Notes under the pieces: generated by a model
The model's database searches: none
What the model saw: only the letters and a program-made list of their open reading frames with translations
Told to the model about the DNA's origin: nothing
Program-made: the position numbers and the translations under genes
Assembly: GCA_004298015.1 (NCBI GenBank)
Contig: SCSE01000078.1
Span: forward strand, 1-64,000
Source of the DNA: Rhodanobacter sp.
GTDB taxonomy: Bacteria; Pseudomonadota; Gammaproteobacteria; Xanthomonadales; Rhodanobacteraceae
Direction of reading: 5' to 3'
DNA: 64,000 bases
Part shown: piece by piece, positions 35,930-44,463 of the stretch
Layout: each line of letters begins with the position of its first letter
Numbering within the stretch: position 1 is the first letter of the stretch

Positions 35930-36382
35930 TCAGTCGCTCGCGCCCATGGCATTTGCCGGGCGGGCGATGAAGTCGCTGACCAGGCTGCTGCCATCGCTGA
36001 AGCGGAGGGTTATCTTGACGATGTCGCCGGGTTTGACCGCACGAACAGCCTTCATCAGCATCAGATGATAGCCGCCCGGCGTGAGGCTGGCGGTGCCATG
36101 AGCTGGTATCTTGAGCGATTTCACCTTGTACATGCGGCTGACCCCACCCTGGGTCGAGCTCTGGTGCAACATCACCTCGGCATAGGCCGCGCTGCTGGCG
36201 CCGCTCAAGGCTTCTGCCTGGTCACTGCTGTTTGTCAGCGTCACGTAGGCTCCGGCAGGGAGCTTGCCAGGCAGGATGCGAATCCACCCCTGGGTGGCTG
36301 TGACATGCGTTGCCGCGCTGGCGTGGGCGCCAGCAGCGAGCATCAGGCCGGCCAGCAGCAGAGGCAGTGTGCATATTTTCAT
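35930..36382 (-). CDS. Periplasmic copper chaperone PCu(A)C
   Basis: A 150-residue exported protein with signal peptide (MKICTLPLLLAGLMLAAG, ending near ASA). The Cu(I) site H(M)-x10-M-x21-H-x-M is visible: VMLHQSS, RMYKVKS and GGYHLMLM. It donates copper to the CuA or CuB centre of cytochrome oxidase, directly or through Sco. Its ATG overlaps the stop of the sco gene by 1 bp (TGATG), so the two are co-translated. Confidence 0.93.
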   Translation of the reverse strand: MKICTLPLLLAGLMLAAGAHASAATHVTATQGWIRILPGKLPAGAYVTLTNSSDQAEALSGASSAAYAEVMLHQSSTQGGVSRMYKVKSLKIPAHGTASLTPGGYHLMLMKAVRAVKPGDIVKITLRFSDGSSLVSDFIARPANAMGASD

Positions 36383-36996
36383 CAGGAGGCTCCGTTGCTC
36401 AGCAATAGATGCAGGTCGTGGACGAGATCATCCTGCGAATCTGCCGGCGTCGACAGCACCCGGGGATTGCCCTGGCGGTCGAACACGTAGATCGCCGAGC
36501 TGTGGCTGACTTCATAATTGCCGTCAGTGGTCGCCGGTTCGCGGGTGAAAGAGGCGCGATAGCGCTTGACCAGGGCCTCGATGTCACCGGGTGAGCCGGT
36601 CAGGCCGATGGCATGCGAGTCGAACGCCTTGACGTAGCCGTGCAATATCGCTGGCGTATCACGCCCCGGATCGACCGTGACAAACAGGATGCGCGCGCCG
36701 TCGGCAAGTTTGCCTAGGCGCTGCATCACCACATGCAGGTGCGCCAGCGTCAGCGGGCAGACATCAGGGCAGTGGGTGTAGCCGAAATACAGCAATACCA
36801 CCTTGCCGCGATAGTGGCTCGCCGATACCGTCTTGCCCTCGTCGTTGGTGAGGGTAAATTCAAGTGGCGGCATGTGGCCGGTGACATTGGTCAGCCGGAA
36901 CGGTAGCGGCTCGGGACGATGACAGCCGCCGAGCAGCAAGGCGAGGGCCAGCGGTATCAACCACAGGGTGGGGCGCAGCAGGTAGCGGAGCTTCAT
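36382..36996 (-). CDS. SCO1/SenC family copper/thiol protein
   Basis: A 204-residue lipoprotein: the signal peptide ends in a lipobox (LALLLGGC). The thioredoxin-like fold contains the metal/thiol motif CPDVC in YFGYTHCPDVCPLT and the conserved His in SHSSAIYVFD. Sco proteins metallate or reduce the CuA site of cytochrome c oxidase. It precedes PCu(A)C in the same operon and lies close to ctaG. Start at ATG 36996; longer open frames extend over the divergent DUF423 region. Confidence 0.93.
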   Translation of the reverse strand: MKLRYLLRPTLWLIPLALALLLGGCHRPEPLPFRLTNVTGHMPPLEFTLTNDEGKTVSASHYRGKVVLLYFGYTHCPDVCPLTLAHLHVVMQRLGKLADGARILFVTVDPGRDTPAILHGYVKAFDSHAIGLTGSPGDIEALVKRYRASFTREPATTDGNYEVSHSSAIYVFDRQGNPRVLSTPADSQDDLVHDLHLLLSNGAS

Positions 36997-37071
36997 GCGA
37001 GAATCCACGGGTCTGAACCGCCCAAGCATACCGCGCTGACAACGGCACGTCCCCGATCGAGGAAAATCGAC

Positions 37072-37449
37072 ATGATGCAACAACCTGTCAGTGTCCACGC
37101 CGGTTGGCTGGTGGGTTTGGCCGGTGCCAGTGCCGTCATGTTCGGGGCCTTCGGGGCGCATGCATTGCGCGGCTCACTCGATGCCGACCATCTTGCGTTG
37201 TGGCATACCGCCGTCGACTACCACATCTGGCATGCAATGGCGTTGGCGATAGCAGTCAGCATGGGAAGCGGACGGGCGGGTCGCGTGGCGGCCGGTGCCT
37301 TTGCCGTAGGCATCGTGTTGTTCAGCGGCAGCCTCTATGCGCTGGCGCTTGGCGCACCGTATTGGACAGGCATTATTACGCCCTTCGGCGGTCTGGCCTT
37401 CATTGCCGGCTGGATCGCGCTGGGCCTGTCGTTGCGCCGAATGGGCTGA
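37072..37449 (+). CDS. DUF423 membrane protein
   Basis: A 125-residue, four-helix inner-membrane protein of the DUF423 (YgdD) family. The signature FGAFGAHALRG is at about 25-35, and YHIWHAMALA follows. Function is unknown. The gene starts 76 bp from the divergent sco gene and is followed 64 bp later by a small unknown gene. Confidence 0.88.
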   Translation: MMQQPVSVHAGWLVGLAGASAVMFGAFGAHALRGSLDADHLALWHTAVDYHIWHAMALAIAVSMGSGRAGRVAAGAFAVGIVLFSGSLYALALGAPYWTGIITPFGGLAFIAGWIALGLSLRRMG

Positions 37450-37513
37450 AGGCCACCTCCAGGCGTGGTGCCCATGTCATGCGCCTGTCACGGAGCGGGT
37501 TCACGCTGTACGC

Positions 37514-37888
37514 ATGAGTATTCTGGCATCGATCCGCTCTCCTTCCTGGCTATCGGCGCTGGCCTTGGCGGCGATCGTGCTGGGTGGATTTGGCCTGAAC
37601 GACTATCCGCGGGTGCGCTCGGGAGCCACGCCCGCCCTCGACGCCATGGCGCAGTGGCGTGACCAAGGCCACAACTGGCTGCTGGTGGCTGATGGAAAAG
37701 CGGATGAGCTGGTGGTCTACAACGCCACCAACGGACGTCCACTGCATCGGATCAAGATTGAGCATGGCTTGCAGAACGTCGATGCGCTGGTGCAGCGTGA
37801 CGGTCACTTGTTCCTGATTGACGCTGCCGGCAAGCGGGAGGAAATTTCCCTACCCCAGCTGCGGGTCGCCTCGGTGGACGGTCACTGA
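37514..37888 (+). CDS. Hypothetical membrane-anchored protein
   Basis: A 124-residue protein with an N-terminal hydrophobic helix (about 9-27) and a soluble rest rich in beta-type segments (NWLLVADGKADELVVYNATN and GHLFLIDAAG). The repeated hydrophobic-x-D/N-x-G pattern suggests a partial beta-propeller or lectin-like sheet. I do not recognise the family. It may be co-transcribed with the DUF423 gene. Confidence 0.6.
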   Translation: MSILASIRSPSWLSALALAAIVLGGFGLNDYPRVRSGATPALDAMAQWRDQGHNWLLVADGKADELVVYNATNGRPLHRIKIEHGLQNVDALVQRDGHLFLIDAAGKREEISLPQLRVASVDGH

Positions 37889-38224
37889 CGGGCTTATGCC
37901 ATACAATCAGCGCCTCGCGCGGCGAAGAAGTGCCTGCTCCTTCGTTGAGTACCAGCGCTTGAGCGGCAACGCTGGAGGTTGCACAGGTCCCGTGCAGAGG
38001 GCATCGACCGACGCCCGATCTTGGCATTTTAATGACTGTGCGTACCCTCGATAGACGCACCCTATGGCGATAGCCTCATCTCGCGCTCCAATGTGTCTAC
38101 GGCCCAAACTCCTGGCCCGCCGGCATCGGCATCCATGGGAAGATGTTGCCGGTCTGTCTGAGCACGACACCGCCGTTGTCGGCCACAGGCCGTTACACTG
38201 CGGCTTTGTCCCAGGAGCCCGTTG
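37889..38224. other. Intergenic region before purT
   Basis: 336 bp without a credible gene. It holds a partial copy of the MITE-like repeat (38050-38115) and a possible hairpin CCAGCG/CGCTGG near 37952-37974. AGGAGC directly before the purT ATG is a ribosome-binding site. No PurR box or purine riboswitch is recognised. Confidence 0.6.
38050..38115. repeat. Partial copy of the repeat seen at 31084-31149
   Basis: These 66 bp match 31084-31149 at 53 positions without gaps, including the end CTACGGCCCAA-CTCCT. The left end of the element is not found, so this is a half copy or a solo unit. Confidence 0.75.
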
Positions 38225-39406
38225 ATGAAGCCATTTGGCACTCCCTATTCCGAACATGCCATACGTGTGCTGCTGCTGGGCGCGGGCGAGTTGGGCAAGG
38301 AGGTGGCGATCGAGTTGCAGCGCTATGCGGTGGAAGTGATCGCGGTGGATCGCTACGCCGATGCACCGGCGATGCAGGTTGCCCATCGCAGCCATGTGGT
38401 TGACATGCTCGATGGCGGCGCGCTGCGCGCGGTGATTGCGCTGGAGCAGCCCGATCTGGTGGTGCCGGAAATCGAGGCGATTCACACCGCGACCTTGATC
38501 GAGTTGGAGAAAACCGGTTTGCGGGTGGTGCCCACCGCGCGAGCGGCGTGGCTGACGATGGATCGTGAAGGTATTCGCCGACTGGCCGCCGAAGAATTGA
38601 AGCTGCCAACCTCGCCGTACCGTTTCTGCGATGACGAGCTGGAGTACCGCGAGGCGGTGGCCGAGATCGGCCTGCCGTTTGTGATCAAGCCGGTAATGAG
38701 TTCTTCCGGCAAGGGCCAGAGCGTAGTGCGACGCGAGCATGAACTGGCTGCGGCATGGGTATACGCCCAGTCAGGCGGTCGCGCCGGCAAGGGTCGGGTG
38801 ATCGTCGAGGGCTTCGTCGATTTCGACTACGAGATCACCCTGCTCACGGTATGCCACCGGGATGGGGTCAGTTTCTGTGCGCCGATCGGCCATCGCCAGG
38901 AGGACGGTGATTACCGCGAATCCTGGCAGCCGCAACCGATGAGCGAGGTCGCCGTGGCCGAGGCGCAGCGCCAGGCGGCGGCGATTACCGGTGCGCTCGG
39001 TGGTTGGGGAGTATTCGGGGTGGAATGCTTCGTCAAGGGCGACGACGTGATCTTTTCCGAAGTCAGTCCGCGTCCGCACGACACCGGCCTGGTCACCCTG
39101 GTTTCGCAGGAGTTGTCGGAATTCGCGCTACACGCGCGAGCGATCCTTGGCCTGCCGATACCCGTGATCCGGCAGTTCGGCGCTTCGGCCTCTTGCGCCG
39201 TGCTGGTGGAGGGCGATGGCGTAGCGCCGCGATATTTCAACGTGGCCGAAGCACTGGTCGAGCCCGATACCCAGCTGCGAATTTTCGGCAAGCCGAATGT
39301 GCAAGGGCGCAGGCGAATGGCGGTAACGCTGGCGCGCGCCGAGAACATCGAGGCAGCGAGGTCCCGGGCCGCACGCGCGGCGGCACAACTGCGCGTGGAG
39401 CTTTGA
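38225..39406 (+). CDS. purT: Formate-dependent phosphoribosylglycinamide formyltransferase
   Basis: A 393-residue ATP-grasp enzyme of purine synthesis. It forms formyl phosphate from formate and ATP, then formylates GAR, independently of folate. Visible: N-terminal [35 protein letters not shown] (ATP-grasp lid), [20 protein letters not shown] and [14 protein letters not shown] at 38225 with AGGAGC upstream is preferred over a TTG one codon earlier. Length fits the family. Confidence 0.96.
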   Translation: MKPFGTPYSEHAIRVLLLGAGELGKEVAIELQRYAVEVIAVDRYADAPAMQVAHRSHVVDMLDGGALRAVIALEQPDLVVPEIEAIHTATLIELEKTGLRVVPTARAAWLTMDREGIRRLAAEELKLPTSPYRFCDDELEYREAVAEIGLPFVIKPVMSSSGKGQSVVRREHELAAAWVYAQSGGRAGKGRVIVEGFVDFDYEITLLTVCHRDGVSFCAPIGHRQEDGDYRESWQPQPMSEVAVAEAQRQAAAITGALGGWGVFGVECFVKGDDVIFSEVSPRPHDTGLVTLVSQELSEFALHARAILGLPIPVIRQFGASASCAVLVEGDGVAPRYFNVAEALVEPDTQLRIFGKPNVQGRRRMAVTLARAENIEAARSRAARAAAQLRVEL

Positions 39407-39462
39407 ACCCTGCTCTGCGGAGCAGGGTCTTGCCTGATCGGGGCATGGCAGGGGAGAGCATG

Positions 39463-40983
39463 ATGCAGACGACGGGTTTTTCGCATTGGCTGGTGGTGCT
39501 GGTCGAGACTTTCGCAGCGGCTTTCGTATTGCTGCTGGCGATCTCGGTAGTGTGGGTGCTGGTCACCTGGGTGACCGATCGCAAACAGACTGCGAACTCG
39601 GTGTTGCGCAACTTTCCGGTGATCGGGCACTTCCGCTACGGTTTCTCGCGGCTGGGCGAGTTCTTTCGGTAATACTTGTATTCCAGCGACCGCGAGGAGC
39701 TGCCGTTCAACCGCGCCCAGCGCGTGTGGGTCTATCGCGCAGCCGGGAATGCGGAAAACACCAATGCCTTCGGGTCCACCCGCGATCTGCGGGCCGAGGG
39801 CGTACCGTTCTTCGTCAACGCGGCGTTTCCAGCGCTGGGCGACCATCGGGTGAAGCCCAGGCCGATACGCATCGGTCCTTATGCGCGCGAGCCGTACGAC
39901 CATGCCGCGTTCTTCAATATCTCGGCGATGAGCTTTGGCGCGCTGTCGGCGCCGGCCGTGCGTGCGCTCTCGATCGGCGCGGCCAAGGCCGGTATCTGGC
40001 TGGATACCGGCGAGGGCGGCCTGGCCCCGTATCATCTGGAAGGTGGCTGCGACATCGTGTTCGAGATCGGCACCGCCAAGTACGGTGTGCGCACCCCCGA
40101 CGGCAGGCTGGACGACGCCAAGCTCCAGGCGATCTGCGCGCACAAGCAGGTCAGGATGGTCAGCATCAAGCTGGGCCAGGGCGCCAAGCCGGGCATGGGC
40201 GGGTTGTTGCCGGGGGCCAAGGTGACCGAGGAAATTGCGGCGATCCGGGGGATTCCGATGGGCGAGGATTCGCAGAGCCCCAACCGGCACCTGGATATCG
40301 CCAACGTCGCGGAACTGATGGATGCGATCACGCATATCCGTGGGCTCACCGGCAAGCCGGTCGGTTTCAAGGCGGTATTCGGCGGACTGGCGTGGATCGA
40401 GCAGCTGTGCGACGAGGTGCATCGGCGAGGGATCGAGAGCGCGCCGGATTTCATCATTGTCGATGGCTCCGAGGGCGGCACCGGCGCGGCGCCGCAAACC
40501 CTGATGGAAGAGGTTGGCCTGCCGCTGCACGAGGCGCTACCGGCGCTGGTCGATACCTTGATCGTCAAAGGTCTGCGCCAGCGGATCAAGGTGATCTGCG
40601 CGGGCAGACGCATTACCGCCTACGACGTGGCGTGGGCGTTGTCGGTCGGTACGGATTTCGTCAACTCGGCGCGCGGTTTCATGCTGGCACTGGGTTGCAT
40701 CCAGTCGCTGCAGTGCAACCGCAATACCTGCCCGACCGGCATCACCACGCAAAACCCGAAGTTGCAGCGCGGACTGGTGGTGACCGACAAAAGCGAAAAG
40801 GTCTACCACTATGCGACCAACGTGATGCGCGAGGTCGGGATCATCGCCCACAGTTGCGGCGTCGATGACCCGCGCCAGCTCGATCGCAGCCACTGCCGGG
40901 TGGTCGGTGACGATGGGGTCTCGATTCCACTGGAGAAGCTGTTTCCGTATCCGGCCAAGGTCCGCAAGGTCGAATCGGCATAG
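39463..40983 (+). pseudogene. FMN-binding glutamate synthase-like protein interrupted by an in-frame TAA
   Basis: The gene would encode about 506 residues of the glutamate-synthase-domain oxidoreductase family (N-terminal membrane helix, then FMN barrel with FNISAMSFGALS, DTGEGGLAPYH and GCIQSLQCNRNTCPTG). At 39670-39672 the frame reads ...GEFFR, stop, YLYSSD.... The paralogue at 51859-53433 has Q at this position (EIRQYFLEDD). A single C-to-T change, CAA to TAA, explains it. The frame then continues unbroken to 40983. A TTG at 39676 could restart translation and make a soluble 435-residue catalytic part. Sequencing error or ongoing inactivation cannot be told apart here. Confidence 0.8.
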
Positions 40984-41060
40984 CGCAAGATCCGGGGTGA
41001 TGCGGGCTGGGGGGCGCAGCGATGGCTGCGGTCCGTTCCCGGCACGTGCCAGGGCGGCAC

Positions 41061-41777
41061 TCACGCCGTGGGCGACGGCAGAATCCTCCAGCCGTCGGCA
41101 GTACGAATTTGCAGTGGCCGAAAGCGTCGCTTGTAGTCCATCTTCGGGTGGCCGTCGATCCAGAAGCCCAGGTAGAGCCATGGCATGCCGCGGCGCCTGG
41201 CAAGCGCCACCTGCTGCAGGATCGCGTAGGTGCCAAGGCTGCGCCCGGCTTCCTCGGGATCGTAGAACGTATAGACCGCGGAAAGACCGTTGATGGAGAC
41301 ATCGGTGACGGCGACGGCGAGCAAACGCTCGCGCAGCCGCAGCTCCAGGAACAGCGTGGGGCTCCATGGTGCGGTGAGGAACCGGCGGAAATCGCTCGCC
41401 TCGGCCTCATCCATGCCGCCGCCAGGGTGACGGTTTTGCAGATAGCGCTCGTACAAGGCGTGGCGCTCGCGGTTGTAGCCGGGCATCGATTCGCTGACCT
41501 GAAGGTCAGCATTGCGGTCGTGGCAGCGGCGCTGCGAACGGTCCGGCTGAAAGTGTTCCACGTCGATCCGGCACGGGGTGCAGGCGTGGCATTGCGGGCA
41601 GTTGGGAAGGTACACGTGGCCCCCGGCGCGGCGAAAGCCGCGTTCCAGCGCCGCTCCGTACAGTTTGTCGAGTTGGGGTGCGGCCGGGTCGATGACCAGA
41701 TTCTGTGCCGTGCGATCGGCATAGTAGCCGCATGCATGGGGCAGGGTCTGGAACAGTCGGACGGGTTCGGAACGCAT
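41061..41777 (-). CDS. bpt: Aspartate/glutamate leucyltransferase
   Basis: A 238-residue aminoacyl-tRNA-protein transferase that adds Leu to proteins with N-terminal Asp or Glu, marking them for ClpS/ClpAP degradation. The N-terminal Cys is in PHACGYYADRTAQN, and the Cys-rich LPNCPQCHACTPCR follows. The second half has LYLGFWIDGHPKMDYK, the family signature. It is convergent with the glutamate synthase-like gene and lies downstream of the DUF2007 gene (46 bp). Confidence 0.94.
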   Translation of the reverse strand: MRSEPVRLFQTLPHACGYYADRTAQNLVIDPAAPQLDKLYGAALERGFRRAGGHVYLPNCPQCHACTPCRIDVEHFQPDRSQRRCHDRNADLQVSESMPGYNRERHALYERYLQNRHPGGGMDEAEASDFRRFLTAPWSPTLFLELRLRERLLAVAVTDVSINGLSAVYTFYDPEEAGRSLGTYAILQQVALARRRGMPWLYLGFWIDGHPKMDYKRRFRPLQIRTADGWRILPSPTA

Positions 41778-41823
41778 GCCTCGATTCTATGCCCGGTGGC
41801 TTGGGTGGCACCATCGCACCCCG

Positions 41824-42216
41824 TCACACCACGTGCAGGTAGCGCAGCACCACCATTGCGAAGGCGGCCAGTACGGCAAGCAGCGCGATGCGGCGTGCCC
41901 TTACCACGGTGTGCTGACGTTGGTTGACCGGTGTGGGGTTGCGAGCAGCAGCCAGTTCCTCGCCGTGACGGATCACCGGTTCGATGCCGATCTCGCGCAG
42001 CAGGACGCGGGCGCGAGTGTAGTCGTCGGCATGACTGACCCACACTTGCGCCCAGCTCTCGCGGTCATCCTGATGTTGTGCATAGCTGAAACCCTGCCAG
42101 CTGCGGCGGTTGTAGTTGGAGCGGTTGGCCACCGTGGTTTCGATGCCGTGCTCGGCCATCAAGGCAACCACGTTGTCGATGTTTTCCACTCTGGGCGAGG
42201 TATAGATCTGGCGCAT
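41824..42216 (-). CDS. DUF2007-type small protein with C-terminal membrane anchor
   Basis: A 130-residue protein. The first 80 residues (MRQIYTSPRVENIDNVVALM then ETTVANRSNY) resemble the DUF2007 ferredoxin-like fold. A polar linker leads to a hydrophobic C-terminal helix (RIALLAVLAAFAMVVLRYL). Homologues in Xanthomonadaceae have been labelled pathogenicity-like, without known function. It begins 22 bp from the repeat element that ends the tesB gene. Confidence 0.75.
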   Translation of the reverse strand: MRQIYTSPRVENIDNVVALMAEHGIETTVANRSNYNRRSWQGFSYAQHQDDRESWAQVWVSHADDYTRARVLLREIGIEPVIRHGEELAAARNPTPVNQRQHTVVRARRIALLAVLAAFAMVVLRYLHVV

Positions 42217-42237
42217 GCCGGCAGTTTACGCGAACGG

Positions 42238-42338
42238 CTCAGAGGTTGGAAAAGTATCGAACGCCGCAGCGAAAGCGTCGCCAGGCGTTCGTGCGCGCGA
42301 TGCGCTTTGGGCGGGCGATTTTTTTTCCAGCCTCTCAG
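42238..42338. repeat. 101-bp inverted-repeat element, copy A
   Basis: The ends are CTCAGAGGTTGGAAAA and TTTTTCCAGCCTCTCAG, forming a near-perfect inverted repeat. Read on the minus strand the unit starts CTGAGAGGCTGGAAA and continues ATCGCCCGCCC, and later CGGCGTTCGATA. It overlaps the last four bases of tesB (stop 42335-42337). A second copy lies at 55085-55186 in the opposite orientation. It may act as a terminator. Confidence 0.8.
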
Positions 42339-43201
42339 TCGCTGCGCAGGCGGATCAGGCCTTCCTGTGCGGTGGAGGCGATCAGCTGGCCTTCGCGCGT
42401 GAAGATCTGGCCACGCGCGAGCCCACGGCCACCCTGCGCCGTAGGGCTGTCGAACGAGTACAGCAGCCACTGGTCGACTCGAAAGGGGCGATGAAACCAC
42501 AGCGCATGGTCGAGGCTGGCCATCTGCACGTTGCGGGTCATGTAGGAGATGCCGTGCGGCAGCGTGGCGGTCCCGATCAGGTGAAAATCCGAGGCGTAGG
42601 CGAGCATGGCACGATGCAGGATGGCGGCGTCGCCGATCGGTGCGGTGAGGCGAAACCAGATGTGCTGGATCGGCGGTTGCTTGACCGGATGCAGCTCGTC
42701 GCGAGGCCATACCTGGCGAAATTCGAATGGGCCATCGATGCCCAGCCAGCGCTGCAGCTTCACCGGCAGGCGATCCAGCTCCGCTGGCGGCAGATGGCGC
42801 ATCGGTTGCAGGTCGTCGGGGGAGGGGACATCGGGCATGGCGGTCTGATGTTCGACGCCGGTCTCAGGCAACTGGAACGAGATCGAGCCGTTGAGGATCG
42901 GCTGGCCATGCTGGATTGCCACCACCCGCCGTGACGAGAACGAGCCGCCGTCACGGGTGCGTTCCACGTTGTAGACGATCGGCGCCGTGATATCGCCGGC
43001 GCGCAGAAAATAGGCATGCAGCGAATGCGCCTCGCGGGCCGGCTCCACGGTCCCCTGCGCCGCCGCCAGCGCCTGCCCCAGCACTTGTCCGCCAAACACG
43101 AAGCGGGTACCTATATCCCGGCTCTGGCCGCGGAAAAGGTTGTCTTCCAGCCGCTCGAGTTGCAGCAACTCGACCAGTTCGGCGACGTGGGCTTCCCGCA
43201 T
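42335..43201 (-). CDS. tesB: Acyl-CoA thioesterase II
   Basis: A 288-residue double hotdog thioesterase that releases free fatty acids from acyl-CoA. The catalytic set matches E. coli TesB: D205 (YASDFHLIGT) and Q279 (STAQEGLIR). The Thr of the E. coli triad is Ser here (S229 in MASLDHALW), a conservative change. FGGQVLGQALAAA near 36-48 is the N-terminal hotdog helix. It stands alone, divergent from nothing, with its 3' end inside a repeat element. Confidence 0.95.
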   Translation of the reverse strand: MREAHVAELVELLQLERLEDNLFRGQSRDIGTRFVFGGQVLGQALAAAQGTVEPAREAHSLHAYFLRAGDITAPIVYNVERTRDGGSFSSRRVVAIQHGQPILNGSISFQLPETGVEHQTAMPDVPSPDDLQPMRHLPPAELDRLPVKLQRWLGIDGPFEFRQVWPRDELHPVKQPPIQHIWFRLTAPIGDAAILHRAMLAYASDFHLIGTATLPHGISYMTRNVQMASLDHALWFHRPFRVDQWLLYSFDSPTAQGGRGLARGQIFTREGQLIASTAQEGLIRLRSD

Positions 43202-43286
43202 CTGAAAAGTGTCCTGATTGACGTGACAAGCCGCTGATTATAGCGGCCTGGAGCGAGGTGTCCGCGTAGCAAACCTGGGCGCCGCT

Positions 43287-43850
43287 TCAGTGCTCGCTGC
43301 CGATGCGTTGCAGCTCGCTGCCGCTGAGTACCTCATGCCACGGGAACAGCGGGCCTGGATCGAGCTTGCGGTGGATTTCCCTGGATGGATCGTCGCTGGC
43401 CGCCATCATCGCGGTATCCAGATCCTCGTGACCGGCAATCTGGTGCAGGTTCGGGAAATCGTTGCGGAGCTGCGCCAGCAAGGCGCACAGCGCGCCGATC
43501 TGGACGGTGGTGTAAGGCTCGGTCATCTGTTGCTGCCGCGAATCCCACCAGTGTGGATAGCGGCCGCGGTTGACCAGCTCGATGCCGATCGACTGTGGGT
43601 TGTACCCGCGCACGTGATTGGCCACGCGGGTGCCGGGAACATAACGGTAGATCGTGCCGTCGCGATCTATATAGTAATGTCCGCTGTTGCCCGTACCATT
43701 CGCGTACAGCGCTTTTTCGCCGTAGCGGCGGGCTTCGGCCAGGTCGGGCAGCTCGGTGCAATGGATTACCACCAGCTCGACGCCACTGGCGGGTCGCTCG
43801 GGCAGCTGCGCCACATAAGGCAGAGGCTGGTCGTGGATACTCATTGGCAT
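43287..43850 (-). CDS. N-acetylmuramoyl-L-alanine amidase, AmpD-like
   Basis: A 187-residue Amidase_2 enzyme cleaving the amide between MurNAc or anhydroMurNAc and the stem peptide. The zinc ligands are H30 in VVIHCTE, a His in QIAGHEDLD and an Asp in RKLDPGPLFPW, with the conserved Lys beside it. YNPQSIGIELVNRG supplies the catalytic Glu. There is no signal peptide, as in cytosolic AmpD. The start at 43850 was chosen because the longer frame lies over the divergent hydrolase gene; 43844 is possible. Confidence 0.9.
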   Translation of the reverse strand: MPMSIHDQPLPYVAQLPERPASGVELVVIHCTELPDLAEARRYGEKALYANGTGNSGHYYIDRDGTIYRYVPGTRVANHVRGYNPQSIGIELVNRGRYPHWWDSRQQQMTEPYTTVQIGALCALLAQLRNDFPNLHQIAGHEDLDTAMMAASDDPSREIHRKLDPGPLFPWHEVLSGSELQRIGSEH

Positions 43851-43935
43851 GGCGGGAGTCTCGCACGGCCTAGGGCCGGCCGGGAACGGCCCTGTTACGA
43901 TGCGCATCCTGTAACGGCTGTTCACGGAGACCGTC

Positions 43936-44463
43936 ATGCGCGGCCATATCATTCTTTCGCACGGCTCGGATTCCAGCCCGGATGCCACCAAGGTCAGCGC
44001 GCTGGCCGCACTGGGGGACTCACGGGGCTGGCGCACGCATCGACCGGACTATCGTACCGACGATACGCGCGGCCATGCCGATTCGGTGGCACCGCGGATC
44101 GCCCGTCTGCGCGCTACCATCGAGTCGCTGGACGCGCCGCCGCTGTTGGTCGGATCGAGCATGGGGGCGTTCGTTTCCGGCTTGGCCTCGCTGGATGTGC
44201 CGGTCAGCGGGTTGTTGTTGCTGGCGACGCCGAGCGGCATTCCCGGTTACCCGCGTGCGCTCGATCTCCGCCGCGACGTACCGGGCATGCTGATCCACGG
44301 TTGGCGTGACGAGGTATGCCCGGTCGGAAGAATTCAGGCGTTCTGCTCCCGTCGCCATCTGCCGTTGCTGGTACTGGATGACGATCACCGCCTGGGTGAC
44401 AGCATGGCAGCCATTGCCGCCCAGTTTTCGTGGTTGCTCGATCGATTGACGGACCCTGCATGA
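43936..44463 (+). CDS. Small alpha/beta hydrolase
   Basis: A 175-residue hydrolase with minimal fold. The nucleophile elbow is GSSMG (about 77-81) and HILSHGSDSS at the start forms the oxyanion turn. A late Asp (RDEVCPV) and His (DDDHRLGD) complete a plausible triad. It resembles small YqiA/RBBP9-type esterases; the substrate is unknown. It overlaps rlmKL by 4 bp (ATGA). Confidence 0.82.
   Translation: MRGHIILSHGSDSSPDATKVSALAALGDSRGWRTHRPDYRTDDTRGHADSVAPRIARLRATIESLDAPPLLVGSSMGAFVSGLASLDVPVSGLLLLATPSGIPGYPRALDLRRDVPGMLIHGWRDEVCPVGRIQAFCSRRHLPLLVLDDDHRLGDSMAAIAAQFSWLLDRLTDPA

Noticed and set aside
37889-38224. Purine riboswitch or PurR operator before purT
   Set aside because: Neither the purine aptamer core nor a PurR palindrome is visible.
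39670-39672. Programmed readthrough or recoding of the TAA
   Set aside because: No downstream recoding signal is evident; a point mutation or sequencing error is simpler.
38911-40530. 539-codon minus-strand frame across purT and the interrupted glutamate synthase-like gene
   Set aside because: It crosses two real genes on the other strand and has no recognisable protein features.
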